Origin: Legionella adelaidensis
Lineage (GTDB): Bacteria > Pseudomonadota > Gammaproteobacteria > Legionellales > Legionellaceae
Assembly: GCF_900637865.1 (NCBI RefSeq)
Contig: NZ_LR134418.1
Coordinates: 372,001 to 436,000 of the forward strand
Direction: 5' to 3'
Length of the DNA stretch: 64,000 nucleotides
Shown: positions 62,817 to 64,000 of the stretch, in pieces
How positions within the stretch are numbered: position 1 is the stretch's first letter
Layout: every line of letters begins with the position of its first letter
Position numbers and translations under genes: made by a program
Notes under the pieces: generated by a model
What the model was told of the DNA's origin: nothing
Databases searched by the model: none
The model's input: only the letters and a program-made list of their open reading frames with translations

Positions 62817-63574
62817 ACTGGCCTTTAGTTATCATTTTATGCGGGATTGCACTTCCAGGAATTTATATTGCTGTTCCTCGCCTTATTGACTACTTATTAA
62901 AAGAAAACTCGGACGAATTAAAAAAACGAATTAGTAGAATCGCCATTGCACAAACTTTAGTGATGGTATTCCTAATGTGTTTAGGGGGAAGCGTTTTAGC
63001 TAATTATACCGGCTTGGGAGATCCTATCTTAAACGCCCTCTTGCAAAAAAGCGCCATTGTTGTCCCCATTCAAGAAATGTTACTCCCTGTTTTTATTGGC
63101 ACGATTATTGGTTTATTGGGTTTTTTTATTCTCTACTATTGGCTTGTTTCCAGTTTTTTAGATAGCCACACCTTAAATATAATGCAAAAAATTCGGGGTG
63201 CTTTAAAACTAGATGGCTCCATGCTTTATGGGGGCGTGGTAGAAGAAATATTAGCTCGTTGGGGATTGATGAATCTCGTACTCTTCTTTGTATTATTATT
63301 TAATAAACAACTTTCCATTGCCATCTTATGGATTTCGATTATTGTAAGTAGTATTTTTTATACCCTTAGCCAACTTCCAGCCTACTTCGCAGCAGGCTGT
63401 CTTTCCACACGACGTTTTGCATACTCTCTGATTATTCTCAACTTATGGTTAGGCATTGTTTTTGGGTATATTTTTTGGCAATACGGTATTCTTGCTGCTA
63501 TCACTTCCCATATCCTTTTTCATCTTGGGTGGTGGTTTTACGATCCCCCTCAAGTAGAGGGTGCCAAATCGTGA
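62807..63574 (+). CDS. CPBP-family intramembrane protease-like protein
   Basis: The 255-residue membrane protein has about seven helices. It shows the CPBP (CaaX protease/bacteriocin processing) signature: Glu-Glu-x3-Arg in GGVVEEILARWG, and His in SHILFHLGWWFY near the C-terminus. The family includes intramembrane metalloproteases and proteins of other function; substrate and activity are unknown. The start overlaps rsmB by 10 nt and the stop overlaps parB by 4 nt (GTGA). Confidence 0.8.
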   Translation: MGINWPLVIILCGIALPGIYIAVPRLIDYLLKENSDELKKRISRIAIAQTLVMVFLMCLGGSVLANYTGLGDPILNALLQKSAIVVPIQEMLLPVFIGTIIGLLGFFILYYWLVSSFLDSHTLNIMQKIRGALKLDGSMLYGGVVEEILARWGLMNLVLFFVLLFNKQLSIAILWISIIVSSIFYTLSQLPAYFAAGCLSTRRFAYSLIILNLWLGIVFGYIFWQYGILAAITSHILFHLGWWFYDPPQVEGAKS

Positions 63575-64000
63575 TCTCACAGTTTAGGTATATTCCGATT
63601 GAAAACTTGCAAAGAGGGAAATATCAGCCAAGAAAACATTTTGACCCTGTATTATTAAAAGAGTTAAGCCAATCAATAGCTGAGCAAGGACTTATAGAAC
63701 CTTTGGTTGTAAGGCAAATTGGTCCACATCAATATGAAATAATTGCTGGTGAAAGACGTTGGCGTGCGGCGATGGAAGTTGGCTTCACAGAGCTTCCTTG
63801 TGTCTTGGGCACTTATACTGATACCCAAGCCGCCACAGTAGCGCTGGTAGAAAACATACAACGAGAAGATTTAAACCTCATTGAAGAAGCTGAAGGATAC
63901 CAACGTTTAATCAACGAATTTAACTTTCATCAAGAAGAAATCGGGCAGCTGGTAGGTAAATCACGAAGTCATATTGCTAATCTTTTACGCTTGCTTTCTT
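63571..64000 (+). CDS. parB: ParB-family chromosome-partition protein (3' end outside window)
   Basis: The frame starts with GTG overlapping the previous stop and runs off the right edge after 143 codons. It has the ParB N-terminal domain: LQRGKYQPRKHFD, ELSQSIAEQGLIEPLVV, the CTP/nuclease-like box GERRWRAA and ALVENIQREDLNLIEEA, then the helix-turn-helix KSRSHIANLLRL at the edge. Location next to housekeeping genes suggests a chromosomal ParB-like protein. parA and parS are not in the window. Confidence 0.9.
   Translation, partial: MISQFRYIPIENLQRGKYQPRKHFDPVLLKELSQSIAEQGLIEPLVVRQIGPHQYEIIAGERRWRAAMEVGFTELPCVLGTYTDTQAATVALVENIQREDLNLIEEAEGYQRLINEFNFHQEEIGQLVGKSRSHIANLLRLLS

Noticed and set aside
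1-64000. CRISPR arrays, rRNA genes and insertion sequences
   Set aside because: No spaced short direct repeats, no rRNA-like sequence and no transposase gene were seen.

Overview
The window looks like a Legionella or close Legionellales chromosome carrying most of an integrative conjugative element (ICE) with copper-resistance cargo. The DNA is AT-rich. The P-type ATPase at 31.1-33.3 kb matches the well-known Legionella pneumophila CopA family closely in N-terminal metal-site layout and length. The right-hand 20 kb has an ordinary gammaproteobacterial core order (topA, smg, dprA, lysM gene, def, fmt, rsmB, parB). The organism assignment is inference from recognised families, since no search was run.

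Layout. 1-8.9 kb: end of an F-type conjugation operon (traC, traU, traH, a short traG, two small genes, traD). 8.9-10.4 kb: a reverse-strand gene with a PD-(D/E)XK/DUF4365-like N-terminus, possibly a defence gene. 10.5-15.8 kb: an accessory block with a pair of overlapping tyrosine recombinase genes, an aminoglycoside-phosphotransferase-like gene, a GNAT acetyltransferase, a small gene and ardA antirestriction. Two non-coding RNAs lie in this block (10665-10817 and 14661-14812). Each starts with a complete type I hammerhead ribozyme and continues into the same roughly 100-nt fold (four hairpins and a possible pseudoknot), with compensatory changes between the copies. Each has a similar predicted promoter that would start transcription almost exactly at the ribozyme. 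I consider these RNAs the most interesting content of the window.

16.1-43.1 kb: copper/heavy-metal cargo. It holds a Cus-type RND system (cusC broken by a frameshift, cusB with a fused CusF domain, cusF, cusA), a Csp-like four-helix copper-storage protein, and an unusual multicopper-oxidase/CopB fusion with a Met-rich repeat linker. It also holds a Met-rich periplasmic protein and a three-gene predicted transmembrane electron-transfer unit (flavin/2Fe-2S reductase, cytochrome-b-like protein, heptahaem cytochrome c). After these come CopA ATPase, a thymidine/AMP-phosphorylase-like enzyme with a PRPP synthetase, a cupredoxin, a DUF305 protein and a second RND system with its own outer-membrane channel. 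Copper would be oxidised and bound in the periplasm, pumped from cytoplasm to periplasm by CopA, and expelled across the outer membrane by the RND pumps. No metal-responsive regulator gene was recognised in this stretch.

43.5 kb: a tRNA-Pro(GGG) gene on the reverse strand whose 3' end faces the element, the expected ICE attachment site. From 43.6 kb to the end is probable chromosome: a small acidic protein, a 1045-residue membrane-containing protein of unknown function, glutaryl-CoA-dehydrogenase-like acyl-CoA dehydrogenase, a fused 2-oxoacid dehydrogenase E1, a small lipoprotein, a Kef-like antiporter, panD, a degenerate GGDEF/EAL protein, a cold-shock protein, and the topA-smg-dprA-lysM and def-fmt-rsmB-CPBP-parB groups, with parB running off the right edge.
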